Positions 15,584 through 23,639 of a stretch of 48,170 bases of DNA are shown here, piece by piece. Numbering within the stretch: position 1 is the first letter of the stretch; every line of letters begins with the position of its first letter. Under the pieces are notes generated by a model that saw only the letters and a list, made by a program, of their open reading frames with translations, was not told the origin of the DNA and made no database searches. A program made the position numbers and the translations under genes. Source of the stretch: Actinomadura hibisca NBRC 15177 (GTDB lineage: Bacteria > Actinomycetota > Actinomycetes > Streptosporangiales > Streptosporangiaceae); the NCBI RefSeq assembly GCF_001552635.1, contig NZ_BCRO01000098.1, forward strand, positions 1-48,170. The letters are read 5' to 3'.

Positions 15584-18136
15584 GTGGCGCAAGCGAACGC
15601 GGTTCCGCCGAGTACGGCGGCGACCGCCGGATCGGCGCCGGTCAGCTACACGCACCGGCAGATCCTGGAGATCCTCTCCGGTCTGATGATGGCGATGCTG
15701 ACCGCGATGATCTCGACCTCGGTGGTCGGCACGGCGCTGCCGACGATCGTGGGCGACCTCGGCGGCCAGGACCAGCTGTCCTGGGTGGCCAGCGCCTCGC
15801 TGCTGACCATGACCGCCTCGACCCCGCTGTGGGGCAAGCTGTCGGACATCTTCGGCCGCAAGCTCATGTTCCAGAGCGCGCTGCTGCTGTTCGTGGTGGC
15901 CTCGGTGGGGGCCGGGCTGTCGCAGAACATCGGCGAGCTGATCGCCGCCCGCGCGGTGCAGGGCCTCGGCGTCGGCGGCCTGTCGGCGCTCGCGCAGGTC
16001 ATCCTCGGCGACGTGGTGCCGCCGCGCGAGCGCGGCCGCTACTCCGGCTACATGGGCGCGGTGTTCGGCGTCGCGACCGTCGCCGGGCCGCTGCTCGGCG
16101 GCTTCATCGTGGACGCCGACGGCCTCGGCTGGCGCTGGTGCTTCTACGTCTGCATCCCGCTGGCGATCGTCGCCTTCCTGGTGATCCAGAAGGTGCTCAA
16201 GCTGCCGAAGGTCAAGCGGGACACCCGCATCGACGTCTTCGGCGCGTTCACCATCACCGGCAGCGCGACGCTGCTCATGCTGGCGCTGTCGCTGGGCGGC
16301 AAGGAGTTCGACTGGAACTCGGTCTGGACCTACGGCCTGGTCGGCGGCGCGGTCGTGCTGCTGGGCCTGTCGGTGGTCGCCGAGCGAATCGCCTCCGAGC
16401 CGATCCTGCCGCCCCGGCTGTTCCGCAACCGCACCTTCGTGCTGACGAGCATCGGCTCGCTCTGCATGGGCATCGCGATGTTCGGCGGCATGATCTACCT
16501 GCCGCAGTACCTCCAGATCGTCAAGGGCATGAGCCCGACGGCCTCGGGCCTGATGACGCTGCCGATGGTCGCGGCGATGTTCGTGACCTCCACCGTCTCC
16601 GGCCAGCTCGTCACCCGCACCGGCCGCTGGAAGGTCTACCCGGTGATCGGCCTGCTGTGCGTGGCCGTCGCGATGTTCCTGCTGTCGCGGCTGCACGTGG
16701 ACTCCAGCAACCTGGTCATCGGCCTGGACGTCGCGGTGCTCGGCTTCGGCCTCGGCCTGACGCTCCAGATCATGATCCTGGCCGCGCAGAACGCCGCCGA
16801 CCTCAAGGACCTGGCCGCCACCACCTCCGGCGTCTCGTTCTTCCGCAACCTCGGCGGCGCGATGGGCGTGGCCGCGTTCGGCGCGATCCTCACCAACCGG
16901 CTCACCGCCGAGCTGAAGGACGGCCTGGCCGCCGCGCACATCCGTCCTCCGGCGGGCGGCGGGGGCCTGTCCCTCGGCTCGCCCGACGCGGTCCACCGCC
17001 TGCCCGAACCGTTCAAGGGCGTGGTGCTGGAGGCGTTCACCAAGGCGCTGGAGACGGTGTTCATGGTGGGCGTCCCGATCGCGATCCTGGGCTTCCTGGC
17101 GGTGCTGTTCCTGAAGGAACTGCCGCTGCGAGGCTCGGCGCGCGCCGCGACCGCCGGTCCGGCGCAGGGCTCGCCGACGGCGGACGCGCCCGCGTCCGAG
17201 GCCAAGCCCGTGTCCGCTCAGGAGGGCGGGCGGCACGCGCGCAGCGCCGACCAAGAGCTGGTGACGGTCGCGTCTGCGCCGATCCCCGGCGCGAACGGCC
17301 TCGCGCCCGCCCCGGCCGAGCAGCCCGTCATGGCGTCGGCCGCCTCCAGCGAGTACGCCCCGGCACCCAAGGGCGGCGCGCCCATCCGCGGCGTGGTCCG
17401 CACCGGCGACGGCAGCCCCGTCCCGGCCGCCGCGCTCACCCTGATCGACGTGACCGGGCACCAGCTCGGCCGCGCCATCACCCAGGACGACGGCGCGTAT
17501 GCGCTGCCCACCCCCGGCCCCGGCACCTACGTGCTGATCGCCGCGACGGGCGGGCACGAGCCGCAGGCCGCCACGCTGGTGGTCGGCGACAAGGTCGTGG
17601 ACTTCGACCTGCTGCTGGCGGGCAACGGGGGCCTCGCCGGCACGGTGCGCGGTTCCGACGGCGTCCCGGTCGACGGCGCGATGGTCGTGCTCACCGACGT
17701 GCGCGGCGAGGTCGTCGGCACCGTCCGCACCGAGGCCGACGGCGGCTACCTGGTCAAGGACATCGCCGTGGGCGGCTACACCCTCGCCGTCAGCGCCGCC
17801 GCGCACCGCCCGGTCGCGCTCCAGGTGGAGGTCACCGGCAACGGCCAGACCCGCCAGGACGTCGAGCTGCCGCCCGGCGCGCGGGTGCGCGGCACGATCC
17901 GCGACGGGGCGGGGCGGCCCATCGCCGACGCGCGCGTCACGCTCGTGGACGCGGCCGGTAACGTGGTCGCGATGTCGATCACCGGCCCCGACGGCGAGTA
18001 CGCGTTCGGCGACCTCACCGGCGGCCAGTACACCGTCATGGCCTCCGGCTACCCGCCGGTCGCCACCGCGCTGACGCTGGGCGGCGGTGGCGGGCAGGAC
18101 GGCCACGACATCACCCTCGGCTACCCGGACGCGTGA
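15584..18136 (+). CDS. DHA2-type MFS exporter with C-terminal Ig-like repeats
   Basis: An 850-residue protein. Residues about 25-520 form a 14-helix EmrB/QacA-type drug:H+ antiporter, with LGWRW and the motif-A loop GKLSDIFGRK between TM2 and TM3, and motif C GVATVAGPLLGGFI. After a disordered Ala/Pro-rich linker, residues about 598-848 are three tandem carboxypeptidase-regulatory-like beta-sandwich repeats, each with a GxVR...DGxPVxxAxVTL...D start and a GxYTL/V end. The start is a GTG with GGGGG upstream. It shares a 4-bp overlap with the YceI gene, which begins with a fourth such repeat, so the two products may act together at the membrane. Regulation by the divergent TetR is likely. Confidence 0.92.
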   Translation: MAQANAVPPSTAATAGSAPVSYTHRQILEILSGLMMAMLTAMISTSVVGTALPTIVGDLGGQDQLSWVASASLLTMTASTPLWGKLSDIFGRKLMFQSALLLFVVASVGAGLSQNIGELIAARAVQGLGVGGLSALAQVILGDVVPPRERGRYSGYMGAVFGVATVAGPLLGGFIVDADGLGWRWCFYVCIPLAIVAFLVIQKVLKLPKVKRDTRIDVFGAFTITGSATLLMLALSLGGKEFDWNSVWTYGLVGGAVVLLGLSVVAERIASEPILPPRLFRNRTFVLTSIGSLCMGIAMFGGMIYLPQYLQIVKGMSPTASGLMTLPMVAAMFVTSTVSGQLVTRTGRWKVYPVIGLLCVAVAMFLLSRLHVDSSNLVIGLDVAVLGFGLGLTLQIMILAAQNAADLKDLAATTSGVSFFRNLGGAMGVAAFGAILTNRLTAELKDGLAAAHIRPPAGGGGLSLGSPDAVHRLPEPFKGVVLEAFTKALETVFMVGVPIAILGFLAVLFLKELPLRGSARAATAGPAQGSPTADAPASEAKPVSAQEGGRHARSADQELVTVASAPIPGANGLAPAPAEQPVMASAASSEYAPAPKGGAPIRGVVRTGDGSPVPAAALTLIDVTGHQLGRAITQDDGAYALPTPGPGTYVLIAATGGHEPQAATLVVGDKVVDFDLLLAGNGGLAGTVRGSDGVPVDGAMVVLTDVRGEVVGTVRTEADGGYLVKDIAVGGYTLAVSAAAHRPVALQVEVTGNGQTRQDVELPPGARVRGTIRDGAGRPIADARVTLVDAAGNVVAMSITGPDGEYAFGDLTGGQYTVMASGYPPVATALTLGGGGGQDGHDITLGYPDA

Positions 18137-18975
18137 CCGCCATGGACATCAACGACGACCGCGGCCTGCGCGGCGCCGCCCGCACCAAGGACGGCTGGGC
18201 GGTCCCGCAGGCCATCGTCACCGTCACCGACCTGCAGGGACGCCAGGTGGCGCGCGTGCAGGCCACCGCCGACGGCGCGGTGCGCGCCGACCCGCTGCCC
18301 CCGGGCACCTACACCGCCATCGTCACCGCCGTCGGCTACGAGCCCGCCGCCCGCACGCTGATGGTGACCGGCTCGGGCGCGGCCGACCTCGGCACGCTGG
18401 TGCTGGCCCGCGCGGGCGGCACCGAGCTGCCGCCGCCCGGCCCGTGGACGATCGACCCGGCGCACTCCGGCGTCGGGGCGGTCGCGCGGCACATGGGGCT
18501 GTCCAGCGTGCGGGGCCGCTTCGGGGAGTTCGGCGGGCGCGTCGAGATCGCCGACCCGGTCGAGCGCTCCCGCGTCACCGCCCGCATCGACGCCGCCTCC
18601 ATCGACACCGGCAACGCGGTGCGCGACGAGCACCTGCGCTCGGCCGACTTCCTCAACGCCGCCGAGCACCCGGTGATCGAGTACGTCGGCGAGGGTCTGA
18701 CCGCGCGCGGCCCGGACCGCTGGACGGTGCACGGCAGCCTCACCCTCAACGGCGTCACCCGGCCGGTGGATCTGGACCTGACCTACCTCGGGTCGGGCCC
18801 GGACATGTGGGGCGGGGTGCGGGCGGCGTTCCGCGCGACGACCGAGCTGCGCCGCACCGACTTCGCCATCAAGTTCAACCAGATCCTGGAGGCCGGGATC
18901 GCGACCGTCGGCGAGAGCCTCCGCGTCGAGCTGGAGATCCAGGCCGCGCAGGGGGAGACCCTCCCGCAGGGCTGA
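18133..18975 (+). CDS. YceI-family protein with N-terminal Ig-like domain
   Basis: A 280-residue protein. Residues about 10-90 are a carboxypeptidase-regulatory-like domain (RGAARTKDGWAVPQAIVTVTD, PPGTYTAIVTAVGYEPA). Residues 103-275 are a YceI lipocalin-like barrel that binds isoprenoid-type lipids in known homologues; WTIDPAHSGVGAVARHMGLS, RIDAASIDTGNAVRDEHLRS and FLNAAEHPVIEY are signature blocks. No signal peptide, so it is probably cytoplasmic, unlike E. coli YceI. The GTG start overlaps the MFS stop (GTGA); an ATG three codons in is possible. It may deliver a polyprenyl or lipid ligand to the exporter (inference from context). Confidence 0.92.
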   Translation: MTAMDINDDRGLRGAARTKDGWAVPQAIVTVTDLQGRQVARVQATADGAVRADPLPPGTYTAIVTAVGYEPAARTLMVTGSGAADLGTLVLARAGGTELPPPGPWTIDPAHSGVGAVARHMGLSSVRGRFGEFGGRVEIADPVERSRVTARIDAASIDTGNAVRDEHLRSADFLNAAEHPVIEYVGEGLTARGPDRWTVHGSLTLNGVTRPVDLDLTYLGSGPDMWGGVRAAFRATTELRRTDFAIKFNQILEAGIATVGESLRVELEIQAAQGETLPQG

Positions 18976-18983
18976 CCGCCGCC

Positions 18984-19020
18984 AGGAGGCCCCGGACCCG
19001 CATCGGGTCCGGGGCCTCCT
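18984..19020 (+). terminator. Strong terminator of the MFS-YceI operon
   Basis: AGGAGGCCCCGGACCC (18984-18999) pairs perfectly over 16 bp with its complement at 19005-19020 around a GCATC loop. Confidence 0.85.
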
Positions 19021-19059
19021 CATGTGTCGCTGTCGGGACGCCGGGGATCGTGGTCGAGC

Positions 19060-19239
19060 CTCGGCGGCGGTGGGCCGGACGGTGCGGTCGGACAGGCGCA
19101 CGCCGAGGCCCTCCTCCAGGCGCGCGACCCGTTTCGACAGGGCCTGCCGGGTGCGGAACAGCGTCCCGGCGGCGCGGCCGGAACGCAGGTGCCCGGCGGC
19201 CGCCGCGAACGCTCGCACCTGCGCCGGACCGAGATCCAC
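19060..19239 (-). pseudogene. LysR-type regulator remnant (N-terminal HTH only)
   Basis: Starting at a GTG, the minus strand encodes about 60 residues matching a LysR N-terminus: VDLGPAQVRAFAAAAGHL, RTRQALSKRVARLEEGLGVR and LSDRTVRPT, i.e. helix-turn-helix plus the linker start. Beyond about 19060 the frame continues open but runs into the operon terminator and loses all similarity; no inducer-binding domain exists. It is therefore a truncated LysR gene, divergent from the oxidoreductase it presumably once controlled. FRTRQALS in place of the usual LTQPALS-like segment is a mild divergence. Confidence 0.7.
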
Positions 19240-19254
19240 GCCGCTCACCCCGCC

Positions 19255-19273
19255 CGACAACCAGCGGTTGTCG
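19255..19273. promoter_or_regulatory. Perfect palindrome between lysR remnant and oxidoreductase
   Basis: CGACAACC-AGC-GGTTGTCG is a perfect 8+3+8 inverted repeat. It lies 15 bp from the start of the LysR remnant and 56 bp from the oxidoreductase ATG, the usual place of a LysR operator. Confidence 0.55.
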
Positions 19274-19328
19274 AGAACCCCTGATCGCTGTTGGACGCAC
19301 CCGCTGAGCAGGCGTTTTGCTGATCGGC

Positions 19329-20252
19329 ATGAAAGCGCTGATCGCAACAGGGCGGGCCGACGAGCCGGTGGCCCTCGCCGACCTCGACGAGCCCGTGCCC
19401 CAGCCGGACCAGGCGCTGGTCCGCGTCGCGGCGTTCTCGGTCAACCGGGGCGAGACGTTCAAGCTGGAGAACCCGCAGGGCTGGCTGCCCGGCAAGGACA
19501 TCGCCGGGACGGTCGTCCGGGCCGCCGCCGACGGCAGCGGGCCGAGCGCCGGGGAACGCGTCGTGGCGCACCTGCCGGGCGGCGGCTGGGCCGAACTCGC
19601 GGCGGCCACGACCGCCGACCTCGTCGCGCTGCCGCCGTACGTGCCGTTCACGACGGCCGCCGCGCTGCCGCTGGCCGGGATCACCGCGCTGCGGCTGCTG
19701 CGCGCGGCCGGGAGCGTGACCGGCCGCCGGGTGCTGATCACCGGCGCGTCCGGCGGCGTCGGGCACTACGTGGTGGAGCTGGCCGCCGCGGCGGGCGCGG
19801 AGATCACCGCGGTGTCGGCGACGCCCGAGCGCGGGCGGCGGCTCAGGGAGCTGGGCGCGGCGGCCGTGGTGCCGGACGCGGCGGCGGCCTCCGGTCCGTT
19901 CGACGTGGTGCTGGAGTCGGTGGGCGGCCGGTCGTTGCCCGCCGCGCTGGCCCGGCTCGCCCCGCACGGCACCCTGATCTGGTTCGGGCAGGCGAGCCGC
20001 GAACCGGTGACGCTCGACTTCTTCGACTTCTTCGCCGGGCCGGAGGGGGCGACGCTGCGGCACTTCCACTACGCCGACGCGCCCGGCCCGTACGGGCCCG
20101 ACCTCGCGACGCTGGTGGGGCTGGTGGCGTCCGGCCGCCTGCACCCGGAGATCGGCCGCGTCGCCGACTGGGCCGGCACCGCCCGCGTCCTGACCGACCT
20201 GCGCGAGCGCCGCATCGTCGGCAACGCCGTGCTGACTTTGGAGAACATCTGA
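19329..20252 (+). CDS. Zinc-independent quinone oxidoreductase-like MDR protein
   Basis: A 307-residue medium-chain reductase of the NADPH:quinone oxidoreductase type. N-terminal GroES-like part: DQALVRVAAFSVNRGETFKL, WLPGKDIAGTVV. Rossmann part: GRRVLITGASGGVGHYVVELAAAAGAEITAVSA, with the dinucleotide motif at about residues 140-146. No structural-zinc cysteine cluster is present. I start at the ATG giving MKALIATG; a TTG 12 bp upstream is possible. The gene overlaps the next one by 1 bp (TGATG), so they form an operon. The relict LysR gene and palindrome lie upstream. Substrate is unknown. Confidence 0.9.
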   Translation: MKALIATGRADEPVALADLDEPVPQPDQALVRVAAFSVNRGETFKLENPQGWLPGKDIAGTVVRAAADGSGPSAGERVVAHLPGGGWAELAAATTADLVALPPYVPFTTAAALPLAGITALRLLRAAGSVTGRRVLITGASGGVGHYVVELAAAAGAEITAVSATPERGRRLRELGAAAVVPDAAAASGPFDVVLESVGGRSLPAALARLAPHGTLIWFGQASREPVTLDFFDFFAGPEGATLRHFHYADAPGPYGPDLATLVGLVASGRLHPEIGRVADWAGTARVLTDLRERRIVGNAVLTLENI

Positions 20253-21274
20253 TGACCTTGCACCTGGACCTGTCCTACATCATCGCGGGCAACCGCTCGC
20301 GGACGGCCGCCGCCGGGATCGACCCGTTCCACTACGAGCGGGCGACCGCCGGGATCGGCACGGCGCGGGAGTGGACGGCGGCGTTCCTGCGGACCGGCCG
20401 CGAGCGCCTGGCCGACGCCGAGCGCGCCGACTCCGCGATCTCGGCGGGAGAGGCGTACCGGGACGCGGCGTTGTGGTTCCACTTCGCGGCGATCCTGCCC
20501 GTCCCGGGCGTGCTGGGCGAGGCGGAGGCGGCGGCCGACGAGGCGATGGGCCGGGCGTTGAAGCTGCTGGAGCCGTCCGCCGAACGTGTCGAGGGAGTCG
20601 GCTTCGCGGGGTGGTTGCGGCGTCCGGCCGGGGTGGCGCGGCCGGCGCTGGTCGTGGTGGTTCCGGGGATGGACTCTTCGAAGGAGGAGTTCACGGCGGT
20701 GGCTGACGCGCTGCTGCGGCGGGGACTGGCGACGCTGGCGATCGACGGCCCGGGGCAGGGCGTGCTGGCCGCCACGACCGCGCCGGACGCCGACTACGGC
20801 CGTGTCGTGGGGCGGGCGCTGGACGCGGTCGGGGACCGTCCCGATCTCGACGCGTCGGGCGTCGGGGTGATCGGGCTCAGCCTCGGCGGGTTCTACGCCG
20901 CGCTCACCGCCGCCCGCGAGCCGCGCGTGCGCGCCGCCGTGACCGTGAGCGGCCCGTACCGGCTGAGCTGGGCGGAGCTGCCGCCGTTCGTGACGGAGAC
21001 GCTGACGCTGCGAGCCGGGGACGCCGCGGCGGCACGGGCGTTCGCCGACCGCGTCGACCTGACGGACCTCGCGCCGGAGATCGCCGCACCGCTGCTGGTG
21101 GTGGACGGCGACACGGACGTGATCCCGGGCGTGGTGAACGGCGCGCCGCTCGCGGCCGCCGCGCCGCAGGGGGAGTACCTGTCGGTGCCGGGCGGCGACC
21201 ACCTGGTGGGCAACGTCCGCGCAGCTTGGCTCCCGCTCGCTGCGGACCGGCTCGCGCGTGCCCTGACGGCGTGA
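20252..21274 (+). CDS. Alpha/beta hydrolase (FrsA/DUF1100-like)
   Basis: A 340-residue serine hydrolase with a long helical N-terminal cap (residues 1-125), resembling the FrsA/DUF1100 and 2,6-dihydroxypseudooxynicotine hydrolase group, some of which cleave C-C bonds. The oxyanion region is VVVVPGMDSSKEEF (134-147). The nucleophile is Ser210 in GLSLGG, the acid lies in VVDGDTDVI (Asp285 or Asp289), and the histidine is His317 in PGGDHLVG. It is translated together with the upstream oxidoreductase, suggesting a shared catabolic pathway. Substrate unknown. Confidence 0.85.
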   Translation: MTLHLDLSYIIAGNRSRTAAAGIDPFHYERATAGIGTAREWTAAFLRTGRERLADAERADSAISAGEAYRDAALWFHFAAILPVPGVLGEAEAAADEAMGRALKLLEPSAERVEGVGFAGWLRRPAGVARPALVVVVPGMDSSKEEFTAVADALLRRGLATLAIDGPGQGVLAATTAPDADYGRVVGRALDAVGDRPDLDASGVGVIGLSLGGFYAALTAAREPRVRAAVTVSGPYRLSWAELPPFVTETLTLRAGDAAAARAFADRVDLTDLAPEIAAPLLVVDGDTDVIPGVVNGAPLAAAAPQGEYLSVPGGDHLVGNVRAAWLPLAADRLARALTA

Positions 21275-21369
21275 CGGCGTGATCGCGTGGCGACGGGGAG
21301 ATGGTGTGGCAGCCCGTCGAGTTGCCCGGTCAGCCGTCGCCCTGCTGGATCGTCCTGGCGGCCGCGCGG

Positions 21370-22404
21370 TCAGCGGCCGCGCAGTTCCCGGAGGATCTTC
21401 TCGGCCTCCGGCTTGGTCGGCGGGCCGGTGATGACCACCTTGCCGTCGGTGATCGGGGTGTCCACGCGCGGCGCGGTCACCAGCTGCTCGCGCACCACGA
21501 ACGCGACCTGCCGCCCCACCGTCGCCCGGGTGAGGTCGGCGAAGGCGCGCTGGTCGGCGCTGCGCAGCGCGACCGCGACGTCGTGGCCGCGCCCGTCGGC
21601 CGACTTCTGCACCCTCAGGTCGGCGACCTTGCGGATGGCGATGCCCTGCGCGAGCCGGTAGCAGGTCGGCCCGGTCGCGGCCGGGCCGGTGATGCCGGGC
21701 GTCCCGGCCGGGCACTGGCCCGCGGTGACCTGCGAGACCGGGTAGACGTGCAGCGGCGCGGCCAGCGTGATCGGCTGGGCGTGCCGGGACGCGGCGATCA
21801 TCCCGCCGGTCACCGCGACCGCCGCGATCAGCAGCCCGAGCGTGATGACCATGACCAGCAGCGCCGCCCGGTGCTCGCGCGCCTCGCGCTCGCGCTGGGT
21901 CTGCCGCGTCCGGTCGCCGCGCAGGGCGGCGCGGCTGCGCTTGACCTCGGCGGCGGTGCGCTGCCGCTGGGAGACGCGGGCGCGGCGGCGCTGGTCGGGG
22001 TCGTCGGGGAGGGCGGGCCGCGCGGCGGGCTGCTCCGAGGGCTTGGTCTCCGGCGGCTTGGTCGCGGCGGCGTCGCCCTGCTTCTTGGCGCGCCGCCGCT
22101 CCTTGCGGCTCGGCTTCTTGGCGGGCGCGGCCTCGGCGGGCGGGAGGATCTGCTTCTTGGCCTGCCGCCGTTCCTTACGGCTGAGCTTCTTGGGCTCCGC
22201 GGCCTCTGCGGGCTCCGCAGGCTCCACGGTTGCCACGGGCGCGGTGGTCTCCGCTGGCCTCTCGGCGGGGCGGGGCCGGTCCCGGCGGCCCGCCTTCGCG
22301 GCGGGCGGAACGTTCCCGGGCCGGTGGGCGGTCTCCCGGACGGCAGGCGGCTCCTCCTCCTGCGTCCCTTGACGACCCTTGCTGCGGCGCGGAACGACCC
22401 GCAT
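21370..22404 (-). CDS. Single-pass membrane protein with SecD-head-like domain
   Basis: A 344-residue protein. Residues 1-178 are disordered and highly charged, with a repeated element LSRKERRQAKKQ (74-85) and PSRKERRRAKKQ (98-109). TM helix about 181-203 (LLVMVITLGLLIAAVAVTGG). Residues 205-344 are extracellular. The end (DVAVALRSADQRAFADLT, GRQVAFVVREQLVTAPRVDTPITDGKVVITG) resembles the P1 head of SecD/SecDF, and two cysteines (231, 248) may pair. It lacks the SecD membrane domain, so it is not a translocase component by itself. The ATG start is supported by GGGGAGGTGACG upstream. Function unknown. Confidence 0.8.
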   Translation of the reverse strand: MRVVPRRSKGRQGTQEEEPPAVRETAHRPGNVPPAAKAGRRDRPRPAERPAETTAPVATVEPAEPAEAAEPKKLSRKERRQAKKQILPPAEAAPAKKPSRKERRRAKKQGDAAATKPPETKPSEQPAARPALPDDPDQRRRARVSQRQRTAAEVKRSRAALRGDRTRQTQREREAREHRAALLVMVITLGLLIAAVAVTGGMIAASRHAQPITLAAPLHVYPVSQVTAGQCPAGTPGITGPAATGPTCYRLAQGIAIRKVADLRVQKSADGRGHDVAVALRSADQRAFADLTRATVGRQVAFVVREQLVTAPRVDTPITDGKVVITGPPTKPEAEKILRELRGR

Positions 22405-22527
22405 CGTCACCTCCCCGGCGGAATGATCTCCAGTCTTGCAGCATGGCGCGGCGTCCCGCATCGTCGGACCGTCCGAACCCGGACACCGGTCCCGTGCGTA
22501 CCCCGCCCCAGCCATATGACGCGCGAA

Positions 22528-22557
22528 GGCCCGGCCCCGTTGAACGGGAACCGGGCC
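22528..22557 (-). terminator. Hairpin terminator downstream of korB
   Basis: GGCCCGG (22528-22534) and CCGGGCC (22551-22557) form the outer stem; CCCGT (22536-22540) and ACGGG (22544-22548) the inner stem around a TGA loop. It is 23 bp past the korB stop. Confidence 0.65.
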
Positions 22558-22580
22558 CTCCCGCGATGACGCCGGTCCGG

Positions 22581-23639
22581 CTAGTCGACGCGCCAGGTGT
22601 CGCCGCTGCCCAGCAGCGCGGCCAGCTCGCCCTGGCCCTGCCGCTCGACGGCCTCGTCCATCTGCGCGCGCATCTCCTCGTCGTAGGACGGCCGGTCCAC
22701 GTTGCGGAAGACGCCGATCGGGGTGTGCTCGAACGCCGGGGAGTCCAGCCGCGACAGCGCGAACGCCTGCGACGGGTCCGCGGCCGACGCGTCGTGCACC
22801 ACGATCTCCGCCGGGTCCACGTCCGCCACGTTCACGACCTCGAACGCGCCGGTGCGGGTGCGGCGCAGCGCCTTGTCGCGCTCGGCGCCGAACACGATCG
22901 GCTCGCCGTCCTCCAGCCGGATCGTGATGTCGTCGCGGACCGCGGCGTCCTTCAGCGGCTCGAACGCGCCGTCGTTGAAGATGTTGCAGTTCTGGTAGAT
23001 CTCCACCAGCGCCGTGCCCTCGTGCTGCGCCGCCGCCCGCAGCACCGACTGCAGGTGCTTGCGGTCGGAGTCGATGGTGCGCGCCACGAAGGTGCCCTCC
23101 GCGCCGATCGCCAGGGAGATCGGGTTGAAGGGCGCGTCCAGCGAGCCCATCGGCGTCGACTTGGTGATCTTGCCGACCTCGGAGGTGGGCGAGTACTGGC
23201 CCTTGGTCAGCCCGTAGATCCGGTTGTTGAACAGCAGGATCTTCAGGTTGACGTTGCGGCGCAGCGCGTGGATCAGGTGGTTGCCGCCGATCGACAACGC
23301 GTCGCCGTCACCGGTCACCACCCAGACCGACAGGTCCGGGCGCGAGGTGGCGAGGCCCGTCGCGATCGCGGGCGCGCGGCCGTGGATCGAGTGGAACCCG
23401 TAGGTGTTCATGTAGTACGGGAACCGCGACGAGCAGCCGATGCCCGAGACGAACGTGATGTTCTCCCGGCGCAGCCCCAGCTCGGGCAGGAACGACTGGA
23501 CCGCCGCCAGGATCGCGTAGTCACCGCACCCGGGGCACCAGCGCACCTCCTGGTCGGTCTTGAAGTCCTTCAGCGTCTGCTTGGCGTCGGTCCTGGGGAC
23601 CAGCGACAGGGCCCGGCGGCCGTTCACGATCTCACTCAC
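22581..23639 (-). CDS. korB: 2-oxoacid:ferredoxin oxidoreductase beta subunit
   Basis: The 352-residue thiamine-diphosphate and iron-sulfur subunit of 2-oxoglutarate (2-oxoacid):ferredoxin oxidoreductase, which oxidatively decarboxylates a 2-oxoacid with CoA and reduces ferredoxin. [4Fe-4S] ligands appear as WCPGCGDY (Cys35, Cys38), GIGCSS (Cys69) and QNCNIF (Cys218). The TPP motif runs from GDGDALSIGG (110-119) to LLFNNRIYG (136-143). The ATG start overlaps korA by 8 bp. It is the second gene of korAB, close to a partial nuo cluster. Confidence 0.96.
   Translation of the reverse strand: MSEIVNGRRALSLVPRTDAKQTLKDFKTDQEVRWCPGCGDYAILAAVQSFLPELGLRRENITFVSGIGCSSRFPYYMNTYGFHSIHGRAPAIATGLATSRPDLSVWVVTGDGDALSIGGNHLIHALRRNVNLKILLFNNRIYGLTKGQYSPTSEVGKITKSTPMGSLDAPFNPISLAIGAEGTFVARTIDSDRKHLQSVLRAAAQHEGTALVEIYQNCNIFNDGAFEPLKDAAVRDDITIRLEDGEPIVFGAERDKALRRTRTGAFEVVNVADVDPAEIVVHDASAADPSQAFALSRLDSPAFEHTPIGVFRNVDRPSYDEEMRAQMDEAVERQGQGELAALLGSGDTWRVD

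Noticed and set aside
14870..18106. 1078-residue minus-strand frame across the MFS exporter
   Set aside because: Antisense shadow; His/Asp/Arg-rich composition, no start signal, and the exporter on the plus strand is unambiguous.
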